Part shown: positions 9,019 to 16,335 of the stretch, in pieces
Numbering within the stretch: position 1 is the stretch's first letter
How the letters are laid out: every line of letters begins with the position of its first letter
Source of the DNA: Salibaculum griseiflavum
Lineage (GTDB): Bacteria; Pseudomonadota; Alphaproteobacteria; Rhodobacterales; Rhodobacteraceae
Length of the DNA: 64,000 bases
Reading direction: 5' to 3'
Assembly: GCF_003129565.1 (NCBI RefSeq)
Contig: NZ_QETF01000001.1
Location: 248,001 to 312,000 of the forward strand
The notes under the pieces: model-generated
Databases searched by the model: none
What the model saw: only the letters and a program-made list of their open reading frames with translations
Told to the model about the DNA's origin: nothing
Position numbers and translations under genes: made by a program

Positions 9019-9828
9019 CTAGAAATCCACTGACACGCCGGGCAGGTGCAGGGCCTTCATCAGTTCGCGCAACTCCTGCCGGGCTGCCAGGTTCGAGATG
9101 TTCAGGTTCTTGACCCCGATATCGCGCAGGTCCAACAGGGTCAGCCCTCGTGGGAACAACTCGCGGAAGATGACCCGTTCGTTGAAGCCCGGCGCGCTGC
9201 GAAACCCGATCCGTTTCGACAGCTTGTCGATCGCCTTTTCCATCTTCTGCTTGTTGACCATGTTCTGCGCACCCAGCCGGTTGCGCACCACGACCCAGTC
9301 GATCGGGTCAAACCCGGCCTGGGCCCGCAATTGCCGCGCATTCCAGACCATCGAGGAATAGACCGACGGCCCCTTGATGGTTTCCCCGTCTGCGTCGATC
9401 TGGGCCAGAAGGTCGAAATCGATGAAGCTGTCGTTCAGCGGCGTGATCAACGTATCGGCCAGCGAATGCGCGACCTGGCTCAGCCGGGTATGGCTGCCCG
9501 GGCAGTCGATCAGGATGAAGTCGCTATCCGGCTCCAGCCCGGCCACGGCCATGGACAGGCGGTGGTCGAAAATATTCTCGCCCTCGGACAGGCTGGCCGG
9601 GTCGATCTCGGGCAGTTCGTGATAGGTGGGCGTGGGCAGGTCCAGCCCCTCCTTTTCAACGAAGGCCCGGCGGTTTTCTATATAGCGGCCGAGGGTTTTC
9701 TGCCGCAGATCCAGGTCCAGCAAACCGACCTTGTGCCCCATGCGCGCAAGCGCGGTTGCCACATGCATGGACACGGTGGACTTGCCCGCGCCCCCCTTTT
9801 CGTTTCCGACAACGATGATATGCGCCAC
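9019..9828 (-). CDS. mipZ: MipZ-type ParA-family division-site ATPase
   Basis: 269 residues from a GTG start, chosen because GGAAGGGG lies just upstream and the protein then begins MAHIIVVGNEKGGAGKST. A deviant Walker A occupies residues 11-18. 'LLDLDLRQKTLGRYIENRR', 'DFILIDCPGS', 'PLNDSFIDFDLLAQID' and 'WVVVRNRLG' are hallmarks of MipZ rather than chromosomal ParA. In alphaproteobacteria MipZ forms a polar gradient through ParB and inhibits FtsZ assembly away from midcell. The reading frame runs 214 codons upstream without a stop, but that stretch does not resemble coding sequence of this family. It diverges from the helicase gene. Confidence 0.9.
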   Translation of the reverse strand: MAHIIVVGNEKGGAGKSTVSMHVATALARMGHKVGLLDLDLRQKTLGRYIENRRAFVEKEGLDLPTPTYHELPEIDPASLSEGENIFDHRLSMAVAGLEPDSDFILIDCPGSHTRLSQVAHSLADTLITPLNDSFIDFDLLAQIDADGETIKGPSVYSSMVWNARQLRAQAGFDPIDWVVVRNRLGAQNMVNKQKMEKAIDKLSKRIGFRSAPGFNERVIFRELFPRGLTLLDLRDIGVKNLNISNLAARQELRELMKALHLPGVSVDF

Positions 9829-10192
9829 TGCCCGGCCCCTTCCTGTGCCCCGGGACCCCAAGCCCGGAGCGTTGGCGTAACTATAGGGGCGCGAAGGTTC
9901 AAGGAAAAGCGTTGCGCGGCACGACGCTGTTGACTTGTGACGCCAAAAGCCCCATCTGACCCCAGACCGATGCCGCTGCCGCGTGAGCAGGGCGCCACTC
10001 CGAAACGGGGGTAGGGCGCGAATACGGCATCTTTCGAACAGGTTCCCACCATCACGCAGGGGTGCCGCGCCGGACCGGTATGCGGGCAATGATGCTCGTT
10101 TGCGAGGGTGTCGGCGCAACCCTATGACCGCCGCGCGCTTCTGCGGGCGGTTTGCCGTGCGGTTCCCGATGGGCCGCGCAGAAGGAATGACT
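9829..10192. other. 364-bp divergent intergenic region between mipZ and the helicase
   Basis: No credible gene lies here. Open frames on both strands extend in from the neighbours but match nothing. The plus strand has a TTGACT at 9930-9935 whose 17-base spacing leads to only a weak -10 (CATCTG). The region presumably holds both divergent promoters. Confidence 0.5.
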
Positions 10193-11458
10193 ATGGATTT
10201 CGATATGCTGGGCCTTGCGCCCCGCCTGACCAAAGCCCTTGCCGAGCAAGGCATCTCCGAGCCGACGCCGATCCAGGCCCAAGCCATCCCCCACGCCATG
10301 AACGGCCGCGATGTCATGGGCCTGGCCCAGACCGGCACCGGCAAGACAGCGGCCTTCGGCCTGCCGATGATCGACGCGCTGCTGAAAACCCAGGGCAAGG
10401 CCGCGCCCAAGACCGCCCGGGGCCTGATCCTCGCGCCGACTCGCGAATTGGCCAAGCAGATCGCCGACAACCTGACCGCCTATACCCAAGGCACGCACCT
10501 CAAGACCGTTCTGGTCGTGGGCGGCGCCGGGATCACCGGGCAGATGCGGCGGCTGGAAAAGGGCTGCGCGCTGCTGGTGGCGACACCGGGGCGCCTCATC
10601 GACTTGCTGGACCGTGGCGCCGTGCGGCTGGACGAAACCCAGTTCCTGGTGCTGGACGAGGCCGACCAGATGCTGGACCTCGGCTTCATCCACGCGCTGC
10701 GCAAGATCGCGCCTCTGCTGCCTGATGACCGCCAGACCATGCTGTTTTCGGCCACCATGCCCAAGCAGATGGCCGAACTGGCGGACACCTACCTGTCCAA
10801 CCCGATCCGGGTGCAGGTGAACCCGCCGGGCAAGGCGGCTGACAAGATCGCCCAGTCGGTGCATTTCATCGCCAAGGCGGAGAAGGCAAATCTTCTGGTC
10901 GAGCTTCTCGACGGCCATCGCGACGAACGTGCGATTGTCTTCGGCCGCACCAAGCACGGGTCGGAGAAGCTGTATCGCAAGCTGGAAAAGGACGGCTTCG
11001 CCGCTGCCTCGATCCACGGAAACAAGAGCCAGGGCCAGCGCGACCGCGCGCTCAAGGCGTTCAAGGCCGGTGAGGTCAAGGTGCTGGTTGCGACCGATGT
11101 GGCCGCGCGCGGGCTGGATATTCCCGAGGTCAAGCACGTCTACAATTTCGACCTGCCCAACGTGCCGGAAAACTACGTGCACCGGATCGGCCGCACCGCC
11201 CGTGCTGGTGCGGACGGCATGGCCGTGGCCTTCTGTGCGCCGGACGAGATGGCCGAACTGCGCGCGATCCAGAAGGCGATGAAAGCCGATATTCCCGTCG
11301 CTTCGGGCCGCCCGTGGGAAGTGGAAGAGCCCAAGCCGAAGCGGGGCGGTGGGCGTCGTCGGTTTGGCGGCAACAAGGGCAAAGGCGATGCCGGGGCCCC
11401 CGGTGGCCAGAAGCCCGGCGCTGGCCGACGCCGCCGGCCGCGCCGCAAGGCCGCTTGA
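10193..11458 (+). CDS. DEAD-box ATP-dependent RNA helicase (RhlE type)
   Basis: 421 residues from the ATG at 10193, seven bases after AGAAGG; an ATG at 10187 is too close to that site. Motifs in order are the Q-motif 'EPTPIQAQAIP', Walker A AQTGTGKT, 'PTRELA', 'TPGRL', DEAD in 'VLDEADQML', SAT, 'ATDVAARGLDIP' and 'HRIGRTARAG'. The C-terminal ~60 residues are rich in Gly, Arg and Lys, ending GRRRRPRRKAA, a typical nonspecific RNA-binding tail of RhlE-like helicases active in ribosome assembly and RNA turnover. It is followed by a strong hairpin terminator. Confidence 0.92.
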   Translation: MDFDMLGLAPRLTKALAEQGISEPTPIQAQAIPHAMNGRDVMGLAQTGTGKTAAFGLPMIDALLKTQGKAAPKTARGLILAPTRELAKQIADNLTAYTQGTHLKTVLVVGGAGITGQMRRLEKGCALLVATPGRLIDLLDRGAVRLDETQFLVLDEADQMLDLGFIHALRKIAPLLPDDRQTMLFSATMPKQMAELADTYLSNPIRVQVNPPGKAADKIAQSVHFIAKAEKANLLVELLDGHRDERAIVFGRTKHGSEKLYRKLEKDGFAAASIHGNKSQGQRDRALKAFKAGEVKVLVATDVAARGLDIPEVKHVYNFDLPNVPENYVHRIGRTARAGADGMAVAFCAPDEMAELRAIQKAMKADIPVASGRPWEVEEPKPKRGGGRRRFGGNKGKGDAGAPGGQKPGAGRRRRPRRKAA

Positions 11459-11464
11459 AACGAG

Positions 11465-11492
11465 AAAGGCCGCCCCTTGGGGCGGCCTTTTT
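11465..11492. terminator. Bidirectional rho-independent terminator
   Basis: AAAGGCCGCCCC, loop TT, GGGGCGGCCTTT, then further T residues. The inverted repeat is perfect, with A-runs on one side and T-runs on the other. It lies between the convergent helicase and rpmE genes and can serve both. Confidence 0.93.
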
Positions 11493-11513
11493 CCTTTCCG
11501 ACAGGCGGGCGTC

Positions 11514-11735
11514 TTAGAAGCCCAGGCCTTCGTACTTCTTCTTGAACTTCGACACGCGACCGCCCTGGTCCATCAGGCGCGACGAGCCACCGGTCCAGGC
11601 CGGGTGCACGCTGGGATCGATGTCCAGCGAGAGGGTCTCGCCTTCAGCGCCCCAGGTCGACCGCATCTGGACCACGTCGCCATTGGTCATCTTGACGTTG
11701 ATCGTGTGGTATTCGGGATGGATGTCTTTTTTCAT
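11514..11735 (-). CDS. rpmE: 50S ribosomal protein L31
   Basis: 73 residues, starting [19 protein letters not shown] and containing 'SVHPAWTGG' and '[10 protein letters not shown]', a complete bL31. It lacks the CxxC zinc pairs of the zinc-binding form, so it is the zinc-independent type common in alphaproteobacteria. It lies 12 bases downstream of rplS and ends the ribosomal block before the shared terminator. Confidence 0.95.
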   Translation of the reverse strand: MKKDIHPEYHTINVKMTNGDVVQMRSTWGAEGETLSLDIDPSVHPAWTGGSSRLMDQGGRVSKFKKKYEGLGF

Positions 11736-11747
11736 GACAGGGCCTCC

Positions 11748-12134
11748 TTACGCGTCGGCGCCGCTGGACAGCGGGCGATAGTTGGTCTTTTCCGCGATAC
11801 GGGCCGACTTGCCGCGACGCGAGCGCAGGTAGTAAAGCTTGGCGCGGCGAACCTTGCCGCGGCGCACGACTTCGATGGATTCGATGTTGGTCGAATAGAG
11901 CGGGAACACACGTTCCACGCCTTCACCGAAGGAAATCTTGCGAACGGTGAACGATCCGGCGATGCCGTCGCCGTTCTTGCGGCTGATGCAGACGCCTTCA
12001 TAGTTCTGCACGCGGGTGCGCGTGCCTTCGGTCACCTTGTAGCCGACGCGGATGGTGTCGCCGGCCTTGAAGTCGGGAATCTTCTTCCCAAGTTCGGCGA
12101 TCTGTTCCGCCTCGAGTTGTGCGATCAGGTCCAT
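11748..12134 (-). CDS. rplS: 50S ribosomal protein L19
   Basis: 128 residues from the ATG six bases after AGGAGAT. The sequence '[29 protein letters not shown]', '[20 protein letters not shown]' and '[14 protein letters not shown]' is bL19, located at the 30S-50S interface. It is separated from trmD by 241 bases holding two hairpins, so its expression may be uncoupled from trmD. Confidence 0.95.
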   Translation of the reverse strand: MDLIAQLEAEQIAELGKKIPDFKAGDTIRVGYKVTEGTRTRVQNYEGVCISRKNGDGIAGSFTVRKISFGEGVERVFPLYSTNIESIEVVRRGKVRRAKLYYLRSRRGKSARIAEKTNYRPLSSGADA

Positions 12135-12324
12135 CTGATCATCTCCTATATGGCTCGTGGTTGGTCCACGAAGGTTTGGTCGCAACAGAGCTCTGTGTCT
12201 TCTTCCGGGTCCGCCCGCATGGCGCCCGCCAGAGGTAACGCGTCATTCCTTGTCTTGTGCTGTGTCGCCCGGCGCCCGGTGCCGAAGAAAGCGGGGCATG
12301 TGCCATAACGAAACAGGCCCGGAC

Positions 12325-12374
12325 GACTCGAACGAGTCCCGGACCGCTGCCGTATAGTGGCAGGCAGCGGTCCG
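12325..12374 (-). promoter_or_regulatory. Tandem hairpins between trmD and rplS
   Basis: Directly after the trmD stop (12376-12378) lies a 12-bp perfect stem (12340-12351 with 12363-12374, 11-base loop; arm CGGACCGCTGCC). A second palindrome, GACTCG-AA-CGAGTC (12325-12338), comes immediately after it. Neither is followed by a T-run on the minus strand, so a classical terminator is doubtful. Attenuation, processing or mRNA 3'-end protection are possible roles. Confidence 0.6.
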
Positions 12375-12375
12375 A

Positions 12376-13182
12376 TCAACCCTTTTCGGGCGCTTTCGCG
12401 GTATGGCGCGCCCACATGTCCGGGCGGCGCGCGCGGGTCAGTTTCTCGCTCTGTTCGCGGCGCCAATCGGCGACTTTTCCATGATCGCCCGAGGTCAGGA
12501 CCTCGGGGATCGTGCGGCCCTGCCATTCGGCGGGGCGGGTATATTGCGGATGTTCCAGAAGGCCGGCGGAATGGCTTTCCTCGACTGCGCTTTCGGCATT
12601 GCCCAGAACCCCGGGCAGCAGCCGCACGCAGGCGTCGATCAGGGTCATGGCGGGCAGTTCGCCGCCGGTCAGGACATAGTCCCCCATGGACACTTCGAGG
12701 ATATCGTAATGCTCCAGCACCCGCTCATCCACGCCCTCGAAGCGGCCGCACACAAGCGTCACGCCGTCCTGCCGGGCCAGGTCGCGGGCCATGGCCTGGG
12801 TGAAGGGCACGCCGCGCGGGCTGAGATAGATCAACGGCATGCGTCCGCGGGCACCGCGCCGGGTCGCCTCGATCGCATTTCCCAGCACATCGGCGCGCAG
12901 CACCATCCCCGCGCCGCCGCCCGCCGGCGTGTCATCTACATTCCGGTGCTTGCCTTCACCGAAACGGCGCAAATCCGTTGTCTCCAGCTGCCAGATCCCG
13001 TCCTTGAGCGCCTTACCGGTCAGGCTGGTGCCCAGCAGGCCCGGAAAGGCCTCGGGGAACAGGGTAATCACCTGCGCCATCCAGGCCCGGGCCAGAGCCG
13101 GGCGGTCCGTCATCAGCTCTTGCGGCTGAAGGGTGGGGCGGATTGTCTTGCGACCGTGCGATTTGCTGGGGCGATCTGTCAT
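12376..13182 (-). CDS. trmD: tRNA (guanine-37-N1)-methyltransferase
   Basis: 268 residues in this frame. TrmD methylates G37 of tRNAs reading CNN codons, preventing frameshifts. The trefoil-knot SAM-binding motifs are present: 'LIYLSPRG', 'LVCGRFEGVDERVLE' and 'SMGDYVLTGGELPAM', plus the C-terminal 'HPQYTRP'. The enzyme proper begins near 'WMAQVITLFPEAFPG', about residue 35. The ATG at 13113 (residue 24) is therefore a plausible alternative start; the upstream residues are basic and unconserved-looking. The sulfotransferase gene lies 14 bases upstream. Confidence 0.94.
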   Translation of the reverse strand: MTDRPSKSHGRKTIRPTLQPQELMTDRPALARAWMAQVITLFPEAFPGLLGTSLTGKALKDGIWQLETTDLRRFGEGKHRNVDDTPAGGGAGMVLRADVLGNAIEATRRGARGRMPLIYLSPRGVPFTQAMARDLARQDGVTLVCGRFEGVDERVLEHYDILEVSMGDYVLTGGELPAMTLIDACVRLLPGVLGNAESAVEESHSAGLLEHPQYTRPAEWQGRTIPEVLTSGDHGKVADWRREQSEKLTRARRPDMWARHTAKAPEKG

Positions 13183-13196
13183 GGAGGCGTCATAGG

Positions 13197-13997
13197 TCAG
13201 GTCTTGGGGGAAAGCGAGTCCAGCAGGGCGGCCTTGCGCTCCATCAGGACGTCGTTGGCAAGGCTCGAACGGTTCAGGTCCAGAAGTTGCGGCGCAAGCG
13301 CCGGGTCGGGGCCGATATTCGCACGGGTCAACCCGCCCATACGCATCCGCTTTTCCGTCGGTATGCCCAATAGCTGGATCAACGGCGCCGCCGGTCCTTC
13401 GGGGTTGTCGGCAAGGGCTTCGATCCGCGCCGTGTGGACGGGGTAGGGGGCGACGGCCGCGCGGATGTCCTGGATCACAAGGTCGAAATCGGCGGTGTCC
13501 GAATGAATCTCGGCGTAGTTTTCGAAATTCAGCGTCAGGCGAGAGGTTCGCAGGTTGTGCATCCAGGTGCTGCGCAGCCAGTCCTCGGGATCACGCGTGG
13601 TGAAGACGAAATGGATATCGGCGTCTTTCTCCATGAAGCGCCGGATCACCCGGACCATGGCCGCCATCAGATCCGGCGCGCCGCCATATCCGGCCTGACC
13701 CTCGCGGCCCGGCATCCGGCCGGACAGGTTCTCGTCCGAGATAAGCACCGCCCGTTTGCCAAGGTTCAACCCGCCCAGGACCTCGGCCAGTCCACGGCGG
13801 AAACGGTTGAGGTCTGGCTGCGCGTTGCCCACGGAGTAGCGGACGGCATGGCGTGCCACCCTGGCCCGCGTCCGTCCCGGCAGCACCGTCGCGGCGTGCG
13901 GCCAGATCAGCGGGCCGTTGTCGAAGATGAATTTCTGGGCGCTGGTCGTCCCGGTCTTGTGAAAGCCGCCATGGATGACGATCCGGCGTCCTTCCAT
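13197..13997 (-). CDS. Sulfotransferase-like P-loop protein
   Basis: 266 residues. The N-terminal 'HGGFHKTGTTSAQKFI' (~9-24) is a PAPS 5'-phosphosulfate-binding loop with the key Lys. 'FVFTTRDPEDWLRSTW' supplies the Arg and Ser of the 3'-phosphate-binding motif. The acceptor cannot be read from sequence and no signal peptide is visible, so it should act in the cytoplasm. It sits between rimM (4-base gap) and trmD (14-base gap) in an otherwise canonical translation operon. It is unrelated in sequence to the sulfotransferase at 27952-28770. Confidence 0.78.
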   Translation of the reverse strand: MEGRRIVIHGGFHKTGTTSAQKFIFDNGPLIWPHAATVLPGRTRARVARHAVRYSVGNAQPDLNRFRRGLAEVLGGLNLGKRAVLISDENLSGRMPGREGQAGYGGAPDLMAAMVRVIRRFMEKDADIHFVFTTRDPEDWLRSTWMHNLRTSRLTLNFENYAEIHSDTADFDLVIQDIRAAVAPYPVHTARIEALADNPEGPAAPLIQLLGIPTEKRMRMGGLTRANIGPDPALAPQLLDLNRSSLANDVLMERKAALLDSLSPKT

Positions 13998-14001
13998 CGG
14001 C

Positions 14002-14517
14002 TCAGTCCTCGAACAACCCGCCGGGCGGATCGATCACGACACGGCCGCTGGCCAGGTCCACGGTCGGCACGATGGCCCGGGTAAAGGGAACCAGCACCGT
14101 GGCCCGAAGGCCGGGGCCATGGATTTCCAGCAGATCATCCGCGCCGTTGTTCTGAACCGATTTGATCCGGCCAAGGCTGTCGCCGCCGGTATCGAAGGCC
14201 TCCAGCCCGATCAGGTCTGCATGGTAGAACTCGTCATCGGGCAAGGCGGGCAGCTGACTGCGCCTGGCCCACAATTCGACCCCCTTCAGGGCGTCGGCCT
14301 CTTCCTTGGTCGTGATCCCGTCCATGCGGGCGACCAGGGCGCCCTTGGCTTGCCCGGTCAGAACGATGGTTTGCACTTCCGGGCCATCGGACCGGGTAAG
14401 TGGCGTGTAATCGGCAATCGCGGCAGGCTCGGCGCAGAAGCTCTTGAGACGCACCTCGCCCTTGACCCCGAAGGCCCCGGCAATACTGCCAACAATGATC
14501 TTTTCGTCGTCGCTCAT
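14002..14517 (-). CDS. rimM: 16S rRNA processing protein RimM
   Basis: 171 residues. The N-terminal beta-barrel begins '[21 protein letters not shown]', followed by '[13 protein letters not shown]' and the PRC-barrel with '[16 protein letters not shown]' and '[10 protein letters not shown]'. RimM binds S19 and assists 30S head maturation. It lies between rpsP and trmD as in most bacteria, except that a sulfotransferase gene intervenes. Confidence 0.94.
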   Translation of the reverse strand: MSDDEKIIVGSIAGAFGVKGEVRLKSFCAEPAAIADYTPLTRSDGPEVQTIVLTGQAKGALVARMDGITTKEEADALKGVELWARRSQLPALPDDEFYHADLIGLEAFDTGGDSLGRIKSVQNNGADDLLEIHGPGLRATVLVPFTRAIVPTVDLASGRVVIDPPGGLFED

Positions 14518-14568
14518 GGGTTTGGGAACGCGCCGGGGCGTGCCGCTGGCACGCCCCGGACCGGCCGA

Positions 14569-14967
14569 TTACTCGGCGTTTTCTTCCGCAGCGGCTTCCT
14601 CGGCGGGTTCTTCGGCCGGGGCAGCAGCGGCAGCGGCCTTCTCGGCCTTCTCTTCAGCACGTTCCTGGGCCTTCTTGCCCGGGGTGCCCTTGTTGGGGTT
14701 GTTGCGCTCTTTCTTGTCCAGAACGCCAGCGGCTTCCAACATGCGGGCGACGCGGTCGGTGGGCTGGGCGCCCTTGTCGAGCCAGGCCTTCACCGCGTCC
14801 ACGTCCATCTTCACGCGGTCTTCGCTGTCTTTCGGGAGCAGCGGGTTGTAGGTGCCCAGCTTCTCGATGAAGCGGCCATCGCGGGGCATACGGCTGTCGG
14901 CCGCAACGATGCGATAGAAGGGGCGCTTTTTCGAGCCGCCACGGGCGAGACGGATTTTCATGGCCAT
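14569..14967 (-). CDS. rpsP: 30S ribosomal protein S16
   Basis: 132 residues. The core '[41 protein letters not shown]' is bS16. GGAG lies eight bases before the first ATG, which gives MAMKIRL. From about residue 100 the protein carries a tail of Ala and Glu runs ([16 protein letters not shown]), longer than in E. coli S16 (82 residues). Such acidic alanine tails occur in alphaproteobacterial S16; their function is unknown to me. Confidence 0.95.
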   Translation of the reverse strand: MAMKIRLARGGSKKRPFYRIVAADSRMPRDGRFIEKLGTYNPLLPKDSEDRVKMDVDAVKAWLDKGAQPTDRVARMLEAAGVLDKKERNNPNKGTPGKKAQERAEEKAEKAAAAAAPAEEPAEEAAAEENAE

Positions 14968-15006
14968 GTGAGTATCTCCTTTGAATGGCTGGGGCGCGGT
15001 GCCCCG

Positions 15007-15303
15007 TTATCCTTGGTGCTTTTTGTGGTGCTGAATGACTTCAGCGATGATGAAGTTCAGGAACTTCTTGGCGAATTCCGGATCCAGATCGGCATCCAGC
15101 GCCAACTTCTGTAGCCGTTCGATCTGACGCGCCTCGCGCTGGGGATCGGACGGTGGAAGGTCATGTTGGGCCTTGAGTTCTCCAACGGACTGGGTGTGCT
15201 TGAACCGTTCGGCCAGCGTGTAGACGAGGATCGCGTCGAGCCGGTCGATGCTGTCGCGGTGGCCGGCCAGCACGTCGGCGGCGCGTTGGGTCACGTCACT
15301 CAT
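15007..15303 (-). CDS. Chorismate mutase (AroQ class)
   Basis: 98 residues from the ATG following TTGGAG. All-helical AroQ fold: 'HRDSIDRLDAILVYTLAERFKHTQSVGELKA' supplies the first-helix Arg/Asp pattern and active-site Arg/Lys. 'PSDPQREARQIERLQKLA' and the final 'FLNFIIAEVIQHHKKHQ' complete it. It converts chorismate to prephenate for Phe/Tyr synthesis. It sits in the ffh-rpsP interval, an arrangement I associate with Rhodobacterales. The longer upstream frame is not needed. Confidence 0.88.
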   Translation of the reverse strand: MSDVTQRAADVLAGHRDSIDRLDAILVYTLAERFKHTQSVGELKAQHDLPPSDPQREARQIERLQKLALDADLDPEFAKKFLNFIIAEVIQHHKKHQG

Positions 15304-15340
15304 TGGGGGGCTCCAAAGCTGTGAGCGGGAAAAGAAAAGA

Positions 15341-15907
15341 TCAATGCAGCGCCCCCTTGTGGTGCCGGTAGACCAGCACGTCGGTTTCCTCGCCGTCATC
15401 GAACAGACCGTCAGACATGTTCGCGGTCCGTGTCGCCTCGTTATCCAGACAGGCGCCCAGGGTTTTTGCCACGCGGATCGAGCGGGCGTTGTCCTCGTCG
15501 ATGAATGAGATGGCCGTGTCCCGACCGATCTTGTCCCAACTCCACGGGATCAGTGTGCGCAAGGCTTCTGTGACGAGCCCGTGCCCCTCATGATCGCCGT
15601 CCCAGATCGACCAGCCGAATTCCAGCTCGGGCCAATCGAGCGGGTAATACGGCCCGAAGGCGCCGATCGGGGTATCGGGGCTGTCCTTCAAGGCCCCGAT
15701 GAACAGCGAATACCCGCGCGTCACCCAAAGCCCGGCAATATGGCCAAAGCCGCGCATGGCATCGCGCCGGTCCTTCGGGCCGCCGACGAATTTCGACCGC
15801 TCGGTCGCCATGAAATCCATCATCGGCTCGCAATCCGACATCTGCGGCGCCCGCAGGATCAGCCGCTCGGTTTCCAGCGTGGGGATATGGACTGTCAGGC
15901 CGGTCAT
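15341..15907 (-). CDS. GNAT-family N-acetyltransferase
   Basis: 188 residues. 'LETERLILRAPQMSD' is the standard opening of RimJ/RimL-type acetyltransferases. 'ELEFGWSIWDGDHEGHGLVTEAL' is the acetyl-CoA-binding motif A region, and 'SFIDEDNARSIRVAKTLGA' is motif B with the conserved N-x-R-S. The acceptor is unknown. Its ATG overlaps the upstream stop codon by four bases (ATGA), so it is translationally coupled to the secreted-protein gene. Confidence 0.85.
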   Translation of the reverse strand: MTGLTVHIPTLETERLILRAPQMSDCEPMMDFMATERSKFVGGPKDRRDAMRGFGHIAGLWVTRGYSLFIGALKDSPDTPIGAFGPYYPLDWPELEFGWSIWDGDHEGHGLVTEALRTLIPWSWDKIGRDTAISFIDEDNARSIRVAKTLGACLDNEATRTANMSDGLFDDGEETDVLVYRHHKGALH

Positions 15908-16335
15908 TGCGGGCTCACGCACTCGAAGCGGGTGCCGATGGACCAATCGCCGGTCCCGGAATTCTGCTGCGTATGCTGGAGGCTGGGCTCTTCCCAGTCG
16001 ATCAACCACAGGACCGGCACAAAGGTCGCGCCATTGAACTCTTCGGACGTGGCGACGGTCGTGAAACGGTCGCCTGGCGAGCCATTGCGCGTCGTATGCT
16101 GGAAAAGCACCTCGGGGGCATCCGGCGTCCCGTCCACGCCGATCCGAAAGATGTTGCCATCCCATTGCTGCACGAGCATCGAGATCTGACCGGACGGATC
16201 CTGAACGATTGTCCGGGTTTCCAGCGTCGTCTGCGGGCTGAGTTCGGATTTCAGGACGCAGGTCATCGACCGCTCGGCAATACCGGCGCTCGGCAACAGG
16301 AGTGTCGCAATCGATATGAATGCGGCGCGGATCAC
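15904..16335 (-). CDS. Small secreted protein of unknown function
   Basis: 143 residues from a GTG start that overlaps the ffh stop codon (GTGA). The N-terminus MIRAAFISIATLLLPSAGIA is a Sec signal, probably cleaved after AGIA. The mature part is beta-rich with two cysteines (near 'MTCVLKS' and 'FECVSPQ') that could form a disulfide joining the ends. I recognise no family. The start/stop overlaps on both sides show that ffh, this gene and the acetyltransferase are one coupled unit. Confidence 0.72.
   Translation of the reverse strand: MIRAAFISIATLLLPSAGIAERSMTCVLKSELSPQTTLETRTIVQDPSGQISMLVQQWDGNIFRIGVDGTPDAPEVLFQHTTRNGSPGDRFTTVATSEEFNGATFVPVLWLIDWEEPSLQHTQQNSGTGDWSIGTRFECVSPQ

Noticed and set aside
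9829-10470. 214-codon N-terminal extension of the MipZ frame
   Set aside because: Overlaps the divergent helicase start, has no similarity to MipZ, and a GTG with a good ribosome site begins the conserved part.
11349-12308. 319-codon open frame on the plus strand over rpmE and rplS
   Set aside because: It runs antisense to two unmistakable ribosomal protein genes and across a terminator.
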